The notes beneath the pieces were generated by a model. The model saw nothing but the letters and a program-made list of their open reading frames with translations. It made no database searches and had not been told where the DNA came from. A program made the translations under genes and the position numbers. DNA of 64,000 nt from Paracoccus yeei ATCC BAA-599 (GTDB lineage Bacteria > Pseudomonadota > Alphaproteobacteria > Rhodobacterales > Rhodobacteraceae): contig NZ_JHWH01000010.1 in the NCBI RefSeq assembly GCF_000622145.1, forward strand, positions 13,395-77,394, in the 5' to 3' direction. Shown here in pieces: positions 1 to 7,655 of this stretch (position 1 is its first letter; each line of letters begins with the position of its first letter).

Positions 1-335
1 GGAGGCCTCCAGAGCCATCATGTTCACATGATGTTCTCAAAAGCCCACTGCGTCAACGCTATGGTGCGTTTGCTCCTAAGACCGCGCTTCTGAACGAGGA
101 GATCTTCGATACCCTGGACGACGCCCGTCGCAAGTTGGCGCTCTGGCGCTACGATTACAACACCGTCAGGCCGCATTCATCGCTCGGCAACCAGACGCCG
201 CTCGAGGCGCGCCGGACGCTTGAGCAATTTGAGAGCTCCGCGCCCGGCGCGCTTGCCCAGAACCACCGGCCCGACTACCAATCTCAAACCCGTAGACCCT
301 CGTTGTGAACGAGGAACCACCCGGGGGGCAGGTCA
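1..335 (+). mobile_element. Right end of an IS3-family insertion sequence (partial)
   Basis: The stretch ends with a transposase C-terminus followed by a terminal inverted-repeat-like sequence at 321-335. The reverse complement of that sequence begins TGACCTGCCCCC, a common type of end for IS3-group elements. The element is cut by the left window edge, so its other end, target-site duplication and completeness cannot be judged. Unrelated chromosomal sequence leading to the TerC gene starts right after 335. The family is inferred from the transposase tail and the terminal repeat; the exact group is not established. Confidence 0.7.
3..308 (+). pseudogene. IS3-family transposase (OrfB), C-terminal remnant
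   Basis: The reading frame is open from the left edge and stops with TGA at 306-308. From about position 90 it has the end of an rve/DDE integrase core: LNEEIFDTLDDARRKL, then a WRYDYN segment and the hallmark NTVRPHSSLGNQTPLEA. The part before position 90 does not read like the expected FNGRLRDE segment. The copy may therefore be rearranged or fused to other sequence just upstream, and I treat it as a remnant. In an intact element this protein would catalyse strand transfer together with OrfA; the catalytic acidic residues lie mostly outside the window. Confidence 0.7.
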
Positions 336-459
336 AATCCAATTCACATAGCTGTGGGTTCGTTCTCGACCCGGCGCACCGGGCGGGATGAACGTTATCC
401 TGGTTCAGCAAACGACATTACGGCCGATCTCCGGGCAACGCAGCCCAGACCAACGCGCA

Positions 460-491
460 GAAAGCAAAGGCTGGCCCCGAAAGACCAGCCT
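460..491 (-). terminator. Intrinsic terminator of the TerC-family gene
   Basis: On the minus strand a 7-bp stem (AGGCTGG/CCAGCCT) with a loop of about 10 nt is followed by the T-rich TTGCTTT. It lies about 30 bp past the stop codon of the TerC gene, where an intrinsic terminator is expected. The short T-run with interruptions makes it a moderate-strength candidate. Confidence 0.55.
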
Positions 492-522
492 GCGGCACCC
501 GCGATCAAGTCGGCACGAACGA

Positions 523-1167
523 TCAATGCGCCATGCAGAGCGCGGGAAGGATGCCGGCGCAGGCGACTTCTTCGCTGCCTTCATAGATCATGCGCAGCGC
601 GACGAACAGGATCACGGCAAGGCCGATCCAGGCGATGAAGCGATACTTGTTCAGCACCCGCGCGATCAGCGTGGCGGCCGCCCCCATCAGCACGACCGAG
701 ATGAGCAGCCCGATCACCAGCACGCCCACATGTTCGCGCGCCGCGCCGGCCACCGCCAGGACGTTGTCGAGCGACATCGACACATCCGCGATGATGATCT
801 GGATCATCGCCTGCCAGAAGCCCTTCTTGGGCGCGCGCTCGGCGTCGGACAAGGCGTCGTCGGCGTCGTTATGTTCGCGGATCTCGCGATACATCTTCCA
901 GCAGACCCACAGCAGCAGGATCCCGCCGGCCAGTGTCAGGCCGACGATGGCCAGCAGTTGCACGGCGATCAGGGCGAACAGGATGCGCAGGACGACGGCG
1001 CCGCCGATGCCCCAGAAGATGACGCGGCGGCGGATCGACGGATCGACCCCCGCGGCCGCCATGCCGACGACGACGGCATTGTCGCCAGCCAGGACGACGT
1101 CGATGAAGAGCACTTGCAGCAAGGCATAGAACTCTGCGGCCATAAAGGATTCGGTCAAGGCGAGCAC
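523..1167 (-). CDS. TerC-family integral membrane protein
   Basis: A 214-residue polytopic membrane protein of the TerC family. It shows both acidic family motifs: DVVLAGDN near residues 23-30 and a second DVSMSLDN near residues 127-134, each inside a predicted membrane helix. A short charged cytosolic loop with EHNDADDALSDAE separates the halves. TerC-like proteins are linked to metal efflux, mainly manganese, and to metalation of exported proteins; the substrate here is inferred only from the family. The GTG at 1167 is the longest start, and the ATG at 1143 (MAAEFY) is an equally plausible start giving 206 residues. Neither has a strong ribosome site. The gene is followed by a terminator-like hairpin and then the IS end. 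Confidence 0.8.
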   Translation of the reverse strand: MLALTESFMAAEFYALLQVLFIDVVLAGDNAVVVGMAAAGVDPSIRRRVIFWGIGGAVVLRILFALIAVQLLAIVGLTLAGGILLLWVCWKMYREIREHNDADDALSDAERAPKKGFWQAMIQIIIADVSMSLDNVLAVAGAAREHVGVLVIGLLISVVLMGAAATLIARVLNKYRFIAWIGLAVILFVALRMIYEGSEEVACAGILPALCMAH

Positions 1168-1356
1168 CCGTCGTTATCAAGGACAAGACATCCGCGACTG
1201 AGCCTGCTGCGCACACCCTGTCGAGCGATTTCCTGCGACGGGCGCCGCACCTGCCGACCAGCGCGGGAACGTGGCGGGGATGAGCCAAGATCCCGTGAAG
1301 GTCAAGGTCCGCCGTGCGCGTCGGCCGGAATGGGACGCGCGGCCGTCCGCCGCATC

Positions 1357-1374
1357 GGGGGGCAACTGCCCCCT
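1357..1374 (-). terminator. GC hairpin downstream of the phosphatase-like gene
   Basis: GGGGGCA and TGCCCCC face each other almost without a loop, about 20 bp past the stop of the phosphatase-like gene and upstream of the TerC gene. No T-run follows on the minus strand, so it may be a Rho-assisted or processing structure and not a classical terminator. Confidence 0.3.
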
Positions 1375-1394
1375 GCTGACAGCAAGGGCCGCGC

Positions 1395-1949
1395 TCAGGA
1401 CGGGAAACCCAGCCAGCCCTCCAAGGCCTCCCAGCTTTGATCCATGGGCCATGCCGCGGTATGGGGAATGGCGATATGGCCGTAACGGAACGAGATCTGG
1501 CGTTCCGCCGCCTTTTCATCGTGGTCCAGGTCGGCCAGCAGCAGGGCGGATGCCAGCCCGGTGCGGTCCGCCCCCGACAGGCAGTGGATCAGGACCGGCT
1601 TGGGCACGGAGCGCATCAACGCGACCAGGGCGGCCGCGTGGTCGCGGTCCAGTTGCCGCCCGGCCGACATGCCGAAATCGCGGTGCACGATGCCAAGCGC
1701 GCGCGAGGCGGCGATCTCGGCGTCGTACCAGGCCGCGCCGTCGTGGCGCCCGCGCAGGTTGATGACGCTGCGGATGCCGTGGCCCGCGACCCATCGCGCC
1801 AGATCGTCGGCACTGGGCTGGGCGGAGCGATAGGCGACGCCTTCGACCACCGTATGAAAGTTTCCGCGCAGTTGCAGGCTGGCAAGATATCCCCCCGGCA
1901 GGGCAAGGCAGACGAAGGCGACGAGGACAAGGCGAAGAAGGGTTTTCAT
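1395..1949 (-). CDS. Exported dual-specificity/tyrosine phosphatase-like protein
   Basis: A 184-residue protein whose N-terminus (MKTLLRLVLVAFVCLALPG) is a signal peptide or membrane anchor. The rest has the fold signs of the dual-specificity phosphatase superfamily: YRSAQP, VINLRGR, and the P-loop HCLSGADRTG at residues 122-131 with catalytic Cys123 and Arg129. An acidic residue of the general-acid loop is plausible in HRDFGMSAGR. Proteins of this type are often found near membrane-stress genes in alphaproteobacteria; the substrate is unknown. The frame extends upstream to 2075, but the ATG at 1949 starts the signal sequence and is chosen. It reads in the same direction as TerC with about 230 bp between them. 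Confidence 0.8.
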   Translation of the reverse strand: MKTLLRLVLVAFVCLALPGGYLASLQLRGNFHTVVEGVAYRSAQPSADDLARWVAGHGIRSVINLRGRHDGAAWYDAEIAASRALGIVHRDFGMSAGRQLDRDHAAALVALMRSVPKPVLIHCLSGADRTGLASALLLADLDHDEKAAERQISFRYGHIAIPHTAAWPMDQSWEALEGWLGFPS

Positions 1950-2219
1950 GGGCAACCGTGGCAGTGGATCTGCCCACCCCTCGCGCCCCAACCTGACGCC
2001 AACCTGAGCATTGGCGGAAGGCGTGCGATCTCTTTCGCTTCGGCCCCGGGGGCAGATGCGGACAATGGTGATCAAGGATGATGCATTGCGGCAGGGACCG
2101 ATCCGCGGCGCGGATGACGGCCCGAACCATGACGTGAACGACGATCATGGCCGCCGCGGCGGCAAGGGCCGAGGTCGGGGCCGCGACGACGACCCCCGCC
2201 ACGGGTGACCGAAGGGGCC

Positions 2220-2420
2220 ATGAAAACGCTGACGACGCCTGCCGCGATGGTGCTGTCCACCACCTCGGCCTTCGCCCAGCCCGCGATGGTCGCCAGGACC
2301 GACAAGGGCGAGGTGCTGGTCGATAGCCGGGGCATGTCGCTTTACACCTTCGAAAAGGAAGTCGGCCTGTGAGGGCAAGTGCGCCGCGAACTGGCCGCAT
2401 AGGCCGGCCCGTTCCGGAAA
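2220..2420 (+). pseudogene. Frameshifted small exported protein (COG4315-type repeat lipoprotein family)
   Basis: The ATG at 2220 opens a signal peptide (MKTLTTPAAMVLSTTSAFAQ) followed by DKGEVLVDSRGMSLYTFEKEV and a TGA at 2370. Shifting frame at 2371 restores GKCAANWP, the segment that follows SLYTF.KD in this family of short secreted proteins. A frameshift plus loss of the rest therefore seems to have broken the gene, and no recognisable second repeat follows. The function of the family is not known. The two-frame match to one short family pattern is the evidence, and no alignment was run. Confidence 0.6.
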
Positions 2421-2688
2421 ATGGACAGGCCTTTGCGTCAGACCGCAATGCCGGCAAGGGGCTGCCTCGGATCCAAAGCACATGAATGCAGGGGGAATTT
2501 CCAGCCGAGCGGCGGAACTCGGAAACACAATACAGGGCCGCTCGGCTGATGGGCTTTATCTAGCGGAATGTTGACGTGAACGGCAACTTGTCCTTTTGGT
2601 CAGTTCGTCGCCTTCGCGGGTTGGACGCAGCCTTGCGCGATCCCGGGACGAACGCCTCTCCGCTGTCGCTTGGCGCTGCGTCTTCCCC
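2421..2688. other. Non-coding stretch, no feature seen
   Basis: Between the broken exported-protein gene and the stop codon of the glucose dehydrogenase gene I see no convincing open frame, repeat or hairpin with a T-run. It is the 3' flank of the leftward dehydrogenase gene. Confidence 0.4.
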
Positions 2689-5052
2689 TCATTCCAGCGC
2701 ATAGGCGACGAAATAATCCCCGATCGGCGTCTCCATGAAGTCATGGCCTCCGGCGTTGATGACCAGGAACTGCCGGCCCCCCGCCTCATAGACCATGGGC
2801 CCGGCCTGGCCGCCGGCGGGCAGCACGTCCTGCCACAGGACCTTGCCGCTGCGGATGTCGATGGCGCGGATCAGGTCGTCGGTGGCGGCGGCGACAAAGA
2901 CCAGCCCGCTTGCGGTCACGACCGAGCCGCCGTTGTTCGGCGTCCCGATGTCAAGGGGCAGCATCGAGGGCAGGCCGAAGGGTCCGTTGCGGCGCGCCGT
3001 GCCCAACGGCCGGTCCCACAGGACCTGACGCGTCCGCAGGTCGATCGCCATGATCCCGCCATAGGGCGGCTGGGTGCACAGCACCCCGGTCAGCGGCGCG
3101 CGCCAGCCCGGGTTCAGTCGGATGGCCCAGGGGGTGTCGCCCTGGGGGTTGATGTTCTCGGGCGTTTCCTGCCCCGGCTCCAGCTGGTCGATGGGCGCGG
3201 CCCCCAGGGCGTCGGCCTTTTCGCGCGGTATCAGTTGGTTGCGGTTGGCGGTGATGTTGTAGTTCGCGACCATGATGCCGCGCGCCGGATCGACCGCAAC
3301 CCCGCCCCAGTCCGAGCCGCCGTTGTAGCCCGGGAACTGGATCCAGGGGCGCTCGGCCGAGGGCGGCGTATACATGCCGCGATAGTCCGAGCGGCGGAAC
3401 TCGATGCGGCACCAAAGCTGGTCCAGGGGCGTCGTGCCCCACATGTGGCGCTCTTGCAGGTCGGGCTTCAGCACATTCGGGAAATCGGTGACGAAGGGTT
3501 GGGTCGGGGACAGGCGGTCCGGCTCGACCCCGCCCTGGGGAACCGGGCGCTCCTCGGTTTCGACCAGCAGGGCGCCGGTGCGGCGGTCGAAGATCCAGAA
3601 CATGCCCTGCTTCGTCGGCAGGATCAGCGCCGGCACCGGCCCGTCCTGGGTCGGAAAATCGACCAGCGTCCCTTGGGAGCCCAGGTCATAATCCCAGACG
3701 TCATAATGCACGGTCTGGTAATGCCAGACCACATCGCCAGTCGTCACGTCCAGCGCCACCAGCGCGGTGGAATAGGTGTTCTCGGCCTCGGACCGCAAGC
3801 TGCCCCAATAGTCCACCGCCGAATTGCCCAGGGGCAGATAGACCTGTCCCAGCGCGTCGTCGCCCGAGGCGATGGTCCAGACATTCGGCGTGCCGCGGGT
3901 ATAGGTCTCGCCCTCGGGCGGCAGGCCCTTTTCTCCGGGCCGGCCCATGTCCCAGGCCCAAAGCAGAGCCCCGCTTTGCACGTCATAGCCACGCACCACG
4001 CCCGAGGGCGCGTCGCGGCGCTGGTTGTCTCGCACCTGGGAATTGACGACCGCGACATTGCGCACCACCGTCGGCGGAGAGGTCGGCGCGTACCAGCCGG
4101 GCACGGTATGCCCGATGCCCTGGGTCAGATCGACGCTGCCCCCCTGGCCGAAATCGGCGCAGGGCTGGCCGGTGCGGACGTCCAGCGCGATCAGCCGCGC
4201 ATCCAGCGTGTTCATCAGGACCCGCTGGGCGCAGACGCCATCGGCCTGGGGCGCCGCGTGATAGGCGAGCCCCCGGCAGGTGGCGTTATAGGGGATGGCG
4301 TCGGTCGAGACCTGCGGATCATGGCGCCAGTTCTCGCGCCCGGTGGCGGCATCCAGGGCGATGACCTTGTTCATCGCCGAGCAGATCAGCAGCTGGTCGC
4401 CGATCTTCAGCGGCGTGTTCTGGTTGGAAAAGCGCTCGTCCCCGGCAGGCATGTCGCCGGTGCGAAAGGTCCAGACCGGCCTGAGGTCCGCGACATTCTC
4501 GGGGGTGATCTGGCCCAGGGTGGAATAGCGCCGCGCCTGGTGCGTGCCGCCATAGGCGGGCCAGTCCGCCCCGGCGTCCGGTGCCGATTGCGGGGCAAGG
4601 GGCTCGGGTTCGACCGCCGCAACGGCGTCGCCGCGCCCGCCGGCGAGATAGGCAAGCGCACCTCCGCCCAGCAGCGCCAGCGCGATCCTCGCAAGCCACG
4701 TTCCGCGCCGGCGCAAGCCCGGCGCGGCCAGAATCACCAGCACCAGAACGACCGTCGGCGCGACCAGCCGGGGCACCTGCGCCCAGCCGTTCAACCCCGC
4801 CTCCCACAGGGCCCAAAGGACCGTCGCCCCATAGACCAGCAGATAGACCCACAGCGCGCCGCCCCGTCCCCGGAACAGCAGCCAGGCCGTGACGATCAGC
4901 CCGATCCCCGCCGGCAGATAGTACCATGAGCCTCCAAGCAGGATCAGCCACAACCCGCCCGCGGCAATGGCCGCGCCGAACACCCCGATCAGCGCCGCGA
5001 CAAAGGCCCGCCACCAGAACCATGATCCTCTTGCAACCTGTCCTTGCGGCAT
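2689..5052 (-). CDS. gcd: Membrane-bound PQQ-dependent glucose (aldose) dehydrogenase
   Basis: A 787-residue quinoprotein with the domain order of membrane glucose dehydrogenase. About five N-terminal membrane helices (residues 10-140, including FWWRAFVAALIG and YYLPAGIGLIV) come first. An eight-bladed PQQ propeller follows, starting near DWPAYGGTHQARRYSTLGQI and ending with QFLVINAGGHDF. It oxidises aldoses in the periplasm and passes electrons to ubiquinone. Landmarks include DARLIALD, the tryptophan-docking repeats such as GDVVWHYQTVHYDVWDYDL, and WGTTPLDQLWCR. The ATG at 5052 is preceded by a GGAAAG ribosome site and starts the anchor; the frame continues upstream without homology. No pqq biosynthesis gene is present in the window. 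Divergent from the oxidase cluster. Confidence 0.9.
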   Translation of the reverse strand: MPQGQVARGSWFWWRAFVAALIGVFGAAIAAGGLWLILLGGSWYYLPAGIGLIVTAWLLFRGRGGALWVYLLVYGATVLWALWEAGLNGWAQVPRLVAPTVVLVLVILAAPGLRRRGTWLARIALALLGGGALAYLAGGRGDAVAAVEPEPLAPQSAPDAGADWPAYGGTHQARRYSTLGQITPENVADLRPVWTFRTGDMPAGDERFSNQNTPLKIGDQLLICSAMNKVIALDAATGRENWRHDPQVSTDAIPYNATCRGLAYHAAPQADGVCAQRVLMNTLDARLIALDVRTGQPCADFGQGGSVDLTQGIGHTVPGWYAPTSPPTVVRNVAVVNSQVRDNQRRDAPSGVVRGYDVQSGALLWAWDMGRPGEKGLPPEGETYTRGTPNVWTIASGDDALGQVYLPLGNSAVDYWGSLRSEAENTYSTALVALDVTTGDVVWHYQTVHYDVWDYDLGSQGTLVDFPTQDGPVPALILPTKQGMFWIFDRRTGALLVETEERPVPQGGVEPDRLSPTQPFVTDFPNVLKPDLQERHMWGTTPLDQLWCRIEFRRSDYRGMYTPPSAERPWIQFPGYNGGSDWGGVAVDPARGIMVANYNITANRNQLIPREKADALGAAPIDQLEPGQETPENINPQGDTPWAIRLNPGWRAPLTGVLCTQPPYGGIMAIDLRTRQVLWDRPLGTARRNGPFGLPSMLPLDIGTPNNGGSVVTASGLVFVAAATDDLIRAIDIRSGKVLWQDVLPAGGQAGPMVYEAGGRQFLVINAGGHDFMETPIGDYFVAYALE

Positions 5053-5076
5053 CGGCTTTCCTTTCGCGATTTCGGT

Positions 5077-5166
5077 GGCTGTTCCATCGGAACAGCCCTT
5101 GGCCGGGATGGTTCCGACCGAACGCCATTCCTTAGCCTGTCGCAGGGCCCGCGCATGGAACCATCC
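5077..5166. promoter_or_regulatory. Divergent control region with palindromes between gcd and ctaG
   Basis: A 21-bp perfect palindrome occupies 5077-5097 (arms GGCTGTTCC/GGAACAGCC, 3-base centre), 25 bp upstream of the gcd start. A second pair, GGATGGTTCC at 5106-5115 and its exact reverse complement GGAACCATCC at 5157-5166, brackets the middle of the spacer. All copies share a GGAAC/GTTCC core, as expected for multiple sites of one dimeric regulator. Which regulator binds is unknown. Confidence 0.55.
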
Positions 5167-5207
5167 GCCCCCGCAAGTCATTCATCCCCCAGAACAAAGG
5201 GCGGACC

Positions 5208-5915
5208 ATGCAGCAAGGCCAGATAACGTATTGCGGTCCCGCGCCGCTGCCGGGGGAACTCTGGACGGCGTGGAACGGCGATCCGTGGCTGATCGCGGCG
5301 CTGGTCCTGGCGGCGCTGGCGGGCTGGCGGGCGCCGTCGCGGGCGGCGTGGCTCGCGGGCGTGGCGGTGCTGGCGGTCGCCTTCATCTCTCCGCTTTGCG
5401 CCTTGGCCAGCGCGCTTTTTTCGACCCGGGTGCTGCACCATGTCCTGATCGTCGCCGTCGCGGCGCCCTTGCTGGCCCGGGGCGCGGGCTGGCAGGCGCG
5501 GGCCGGGGGCGCCGCCTTCCTGGCCCATATGGGCGCCGTCTGGCTGTGGCACCTGCCCCAGCCCTATGCGGCGGCGCTGGCCTCGGTCCCGGTCTACTGG
5601 CTGATGGAGATCACGCTGCTGGCCAGCGCCCTGTGGCTGTGGTCCGCGATGCTGCATGCCGCGCGCGCGGGACAGGCGGTGGCGCTGGCCCTGGGAACGC
5701 TGCTGCAGATGGGCATGCTGGGCGCGCTTCTGACCTTTGCCCGCCGCCCACTGTATGAGGCGCATTTCGCCACAACCCAGCCCTTCGGCCTCACTGCGCT
5801 GGCCGACCAGCAGCTTGCCGGCCTGATGATGTGGGTGCCGGCGGCGCTGCCTTATCTGGGGCTCGCGCTCTGGCGGCTGACGGGGCATCTGCTGCCCGCC
5901 GGCGAGCGCGCATGA
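5208..5915 (+). CDS. ctaG: Cytochrome c oxidase assembly protein, CtaG (Caa3-type) family
   Basis: A 235-residue protein with about seven membrane helices, matching the CtaG_caa3 family (COG3336), not the periplasmic Cox11 type. Family landmarks are the N-terminal YCGPAPLPGELWTAWNGDPWL, FSTRVLHHVLIVAVAAPLLA, VWLWHLP, YEAHF and LADQQLAGLMMWVPA. Histidines in HHV, WHLP and AHF are probably involved in copper or haem handling, which is an inference from the family. It opens a rightward oxidase gene set and overlaps the next gene by four bases (ATGA), so the two are translationally coupled. Confidence 0.85.
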   Translation: MQQGQITYCGPAPLPGELWTAWNGDPWLIAALVLAALAGWRAPSRAAWLAGVAVLAVAFISPLCALASALFSTRVLHHVLIVAVAAPLLARGAGWQARAGGAAFLAHMGAVWLWHLPQPYAAALASVPVYWLMEITLLASALWLWSAMLHAARAGQAVALALGTLLQMGMLGALLTFARRPLYEAHFATTQPFGLTALADQQLAGLMMWVPAALPYLGLALWRLTGHLLPAGERA

Positions 5916-6409
5916 TCGAGATCCTCAAGGCCCTGCACATCGCCGCCATCGCCGGATGGAGCGCGGGCCTGCTGTGCCTGCCGTCGCTTTACGTCCAGCG
6001 CTGCCACGTCGGCAGCCGGGACGAACTGCACCGCCTGCAGGCGCTGGTCCGCTTTGCCTATATCAACCTGGTCTCGCCCCTGGCCTTCGTCGCCGTCGCC
6101 AGCGGCACGGCGCTGATCTTCGCCCGCTCGGTCGTGGCGCCCTGGTTCGCGCTCAAGCTGGCGCTGGTGCTGGGCATGAGCTTTCTGCACGTCCTGACCG
6201 GCCTTGTGGTGATCCGCCTGTTCCGTGAGGGCGAGCGTTACCCCACCTGGCGCTTCGTGCTGGCCACGCTGGTCGCGGCGGCGCTGGTCCTGGGCATCCT
6301 GTGGCTGGTGCTGGCCAAGCCCGCCCTGCCCCCGGCACCGGCCGCGTTCTTTCGGCCCGGCGCGCTGCAGGACCTGCTGGTCCCCCTCAATCCTTGGGCG
6401 ACACCATGA
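5912..6409 (+). CDS. CopD-like four-helix membrane protein
   Basis: A 165-residue membrane protein with about four helices, starting MIEILKALHIAAIAGWSAGLLCLPSLY. The early histidine in LKALHI and later FLHVLTG are typical of the CopD/YkoY-like haem- or copper-associated membrane superfamily. The start overlaps the ctaG stop in an ATGA junction. Its position directly after ctaG and before coxB suggests a role in oxidase assembly or copper supply. The family assignment is at superfamily level only. Its 3' end overlaps the convergent DUF2231 gene by 23 bp. Confidence 0.7.
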   Translation: MIEILKALHIAAIAGWSAGLLCLPSLYVQRCHVGSRDELHRLQALVRFAYINLVSPLAFVAVASGTALIFARSVVAPWFALKLALVLGMSFLHVLTGLVVIRLFREGERYPTWRFVLATLVAAALVLGILWLVLAKPALPPAPAAFFRPGALQDLLVPLNPWATP

Positions 6410-6950
6410 GGCCGATGCCGTGATCGAAGATCAGCTTGCCGCCATGCCAGCCCGCGATGGCCGTCGTCAGCACCCCCACGACCGACAGGGCCAGCCCCTG
6501 GGGCAGCACCGCCTGCGGATCGGCCAGCCGCAGGCCCCAGTTCGCCCCGGCGATGGCGACCAGGGTCATGCCGGCGATGCCATGGGCCCAGCTTGCCGCG
6601 CGCGCCCGGATGCCGGGCACGGCCAGCAGTTCGACCGTGCCGACCAGCGCCGCCCCTGCCCCGGCCACGAAGGTCCCGCCCGAGGACCACAGCCCCACCC
6701 GCAGCCAGAACGGATCGCCCCCCCACCAATAGATCAGGTCGACCCCCAGGGTGCAGATCATCAGCGCGATGGGGAAATGCACGGCCATGGCGTGCAGCGG
6801 ATGGCCGGCGACCGCGATGGCCGAGTCGGTGGACTTTTCCTCGACCTTGGCGATCACCGGGTTCTCGTCGCTGCCATGGGTCTCGTCCGCGATGTCGCCA
6901 AGGGTGCTCCCGCGTTCCTCGTCGGTGTTCCCGGTCGTCTCGCGGCTCAT
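6387..6950 (-). CDS. DUF2231-type membrane protein
   Basis: A 187-residue protein with an acidic, soluble N-terminal segment of about 45 residues (MSRETTGNTDEERGSTLGD) and then four membrane helices beginning HPLHAMAVHFPIALMICTLGVDL. That HPLH..VHFPIAL motif is the signature of the DUF2231 family, whose members often sit beside oxidase genes and contain conserved histidines that might bind haem. It is on the opposite strand to the surrounding oxidase genes and convergent with the CopD-like gene. The molecular role is unknown. Confidence 0.75.
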   Translation of the reverse strand: MSRETTGNTDEERGSTLGDIADETHGSDENPVIAKVEEKSTDSAIAVAGHPLHAMAVHFPIALMICTLGVDLIYWWGGDPFWLRVGLWSSGGTFVAGAGAALVGTVELLAVPGIRARAASWAHGIAGMTLVAIAGANWGLRLADPQAVLPQGLALSVVGVLTTAIAGWHGGKLIFDHGIGLMVSPKD

Positions 6951-6980
6951 GGCGGCCCCCTTGCTGGCAGATGCGTTCCC

Positions 6981-7655
6981 CTGACAAGGCCGGGCCGGGC
7001 GTTGGGGTTCCTTGGGCTGCTGCTGGCCCCGAACCTTGCCGGAGCGGCCGACCTGTCGGTGTTGGCCCCCGCAGGCCCGGCGGCGCGGGGCATCGCGACG
7101 CTCTGGTGGTGGATGTTCTGGGGCGCGGCGGCAATCTTTGCCGGGGTGATGGCACTGTTCCTGCTGCTGCTGTTCCGCCCCGAGGCGCTGCGCCGCACCA
7201 GCCCGCGCCTGTGGCTGCTGGGCGGCGGTGTGGTCTTTCCGTTGCCCGTCGTCACCGTGCTGACCCTTGCCGCGCTGGTCCAGGGCGGCACCCTGCTGGG
7301 CGACAGCCTGACCGGCGCCACCCCCCTGCGCATCGAGGCCGAGGCCCGCATGTGGGAATGGCGCTTCCGCTATCCCGGCACCGACATGCCCGAGACGGTG
7401 AACCGCCTGCACCTGCCCGTCGGCCGTGATGTCGAGATCCGGGTGACCAGCCTCGACGTCATCCACAGCTTCTGGATTCCGCGCCTGGGCGGCAAGATCG
7501 ACGCCATCCCGGGCCATGACAACCGCATCCTGCTGCATGCCGACCAGGCGGGGGAATTCGGCGGCGTCTGTTCGGAATACTGCGGCATCGGCCATGCCGA
7601 GATGCTGTTCACCGCCCAGGCGCATGACGCATGGCCGGCGGACCTGCCACGATGA
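6981..7655 (+). CDS. coxB: Cytochrome c oxidase subunit II
   Basis: A subunit II of the haem-copper oxidase with an export signal (ALGFLGLLLAPNLAGA), two membrane helices (LWWWMFWGAAAIFAGVMALF and VVFPLPVVTVLTLAALV) and a periplasmic cupredoxin domain. The dinuclear CuA site is complete: the histidine of VIHSFWIP, then CSEYCGIGHAEM giving Cys, Glu, Cys, His and Met. There is no fused cytochrome c domain. No ATG opens this frame near the signal peptide. Candidate starts are CTG 6981 and TTG 7002, while an ATG at 6971 lies in another frame, so the 5' end is uncertain. It overlaps the next gene by ATGA. Confidence 0.85.
   Translation: MTRPGRALGFLGLLLAPNLAGAADLSVLAPAGPAARGIATLWWWMFWGAAAIFAGVMALFLLLLFRPEALRRTSPRLWLLGGGVVFPLPVVTVLTLAALVQGGTLLGDSLTGATPLRIEAEARMWEWRFRYPGTDMPETVNRLHLPVGRDVEIRVTSLDVIHSFWIPRLGGKIDAIPGHDNRILLHADQAGEFGGVCSEYCGIGHAEMLFTAQAHDAWPADLPR

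Noticed and set aside
1168..1394. A manganese (yybP-ykoY) riboswitch upstream of the TerC gene.
   Set aside because: The GC hairpin at 1357-1374 and a few similar short motifs are present, but I could not assemble the conserved loops of the aptamer. A covariance-model scan would decide.
2596..4929. A 777-codon open frame on the plus strand across the glucose dehydrogenase gene.
   Set aside because: It is antisense to a clear PQQ dehydrogenase, has the R/G/H/Q/D-rich composition of GC-driven shadow frames and no domain or start context.
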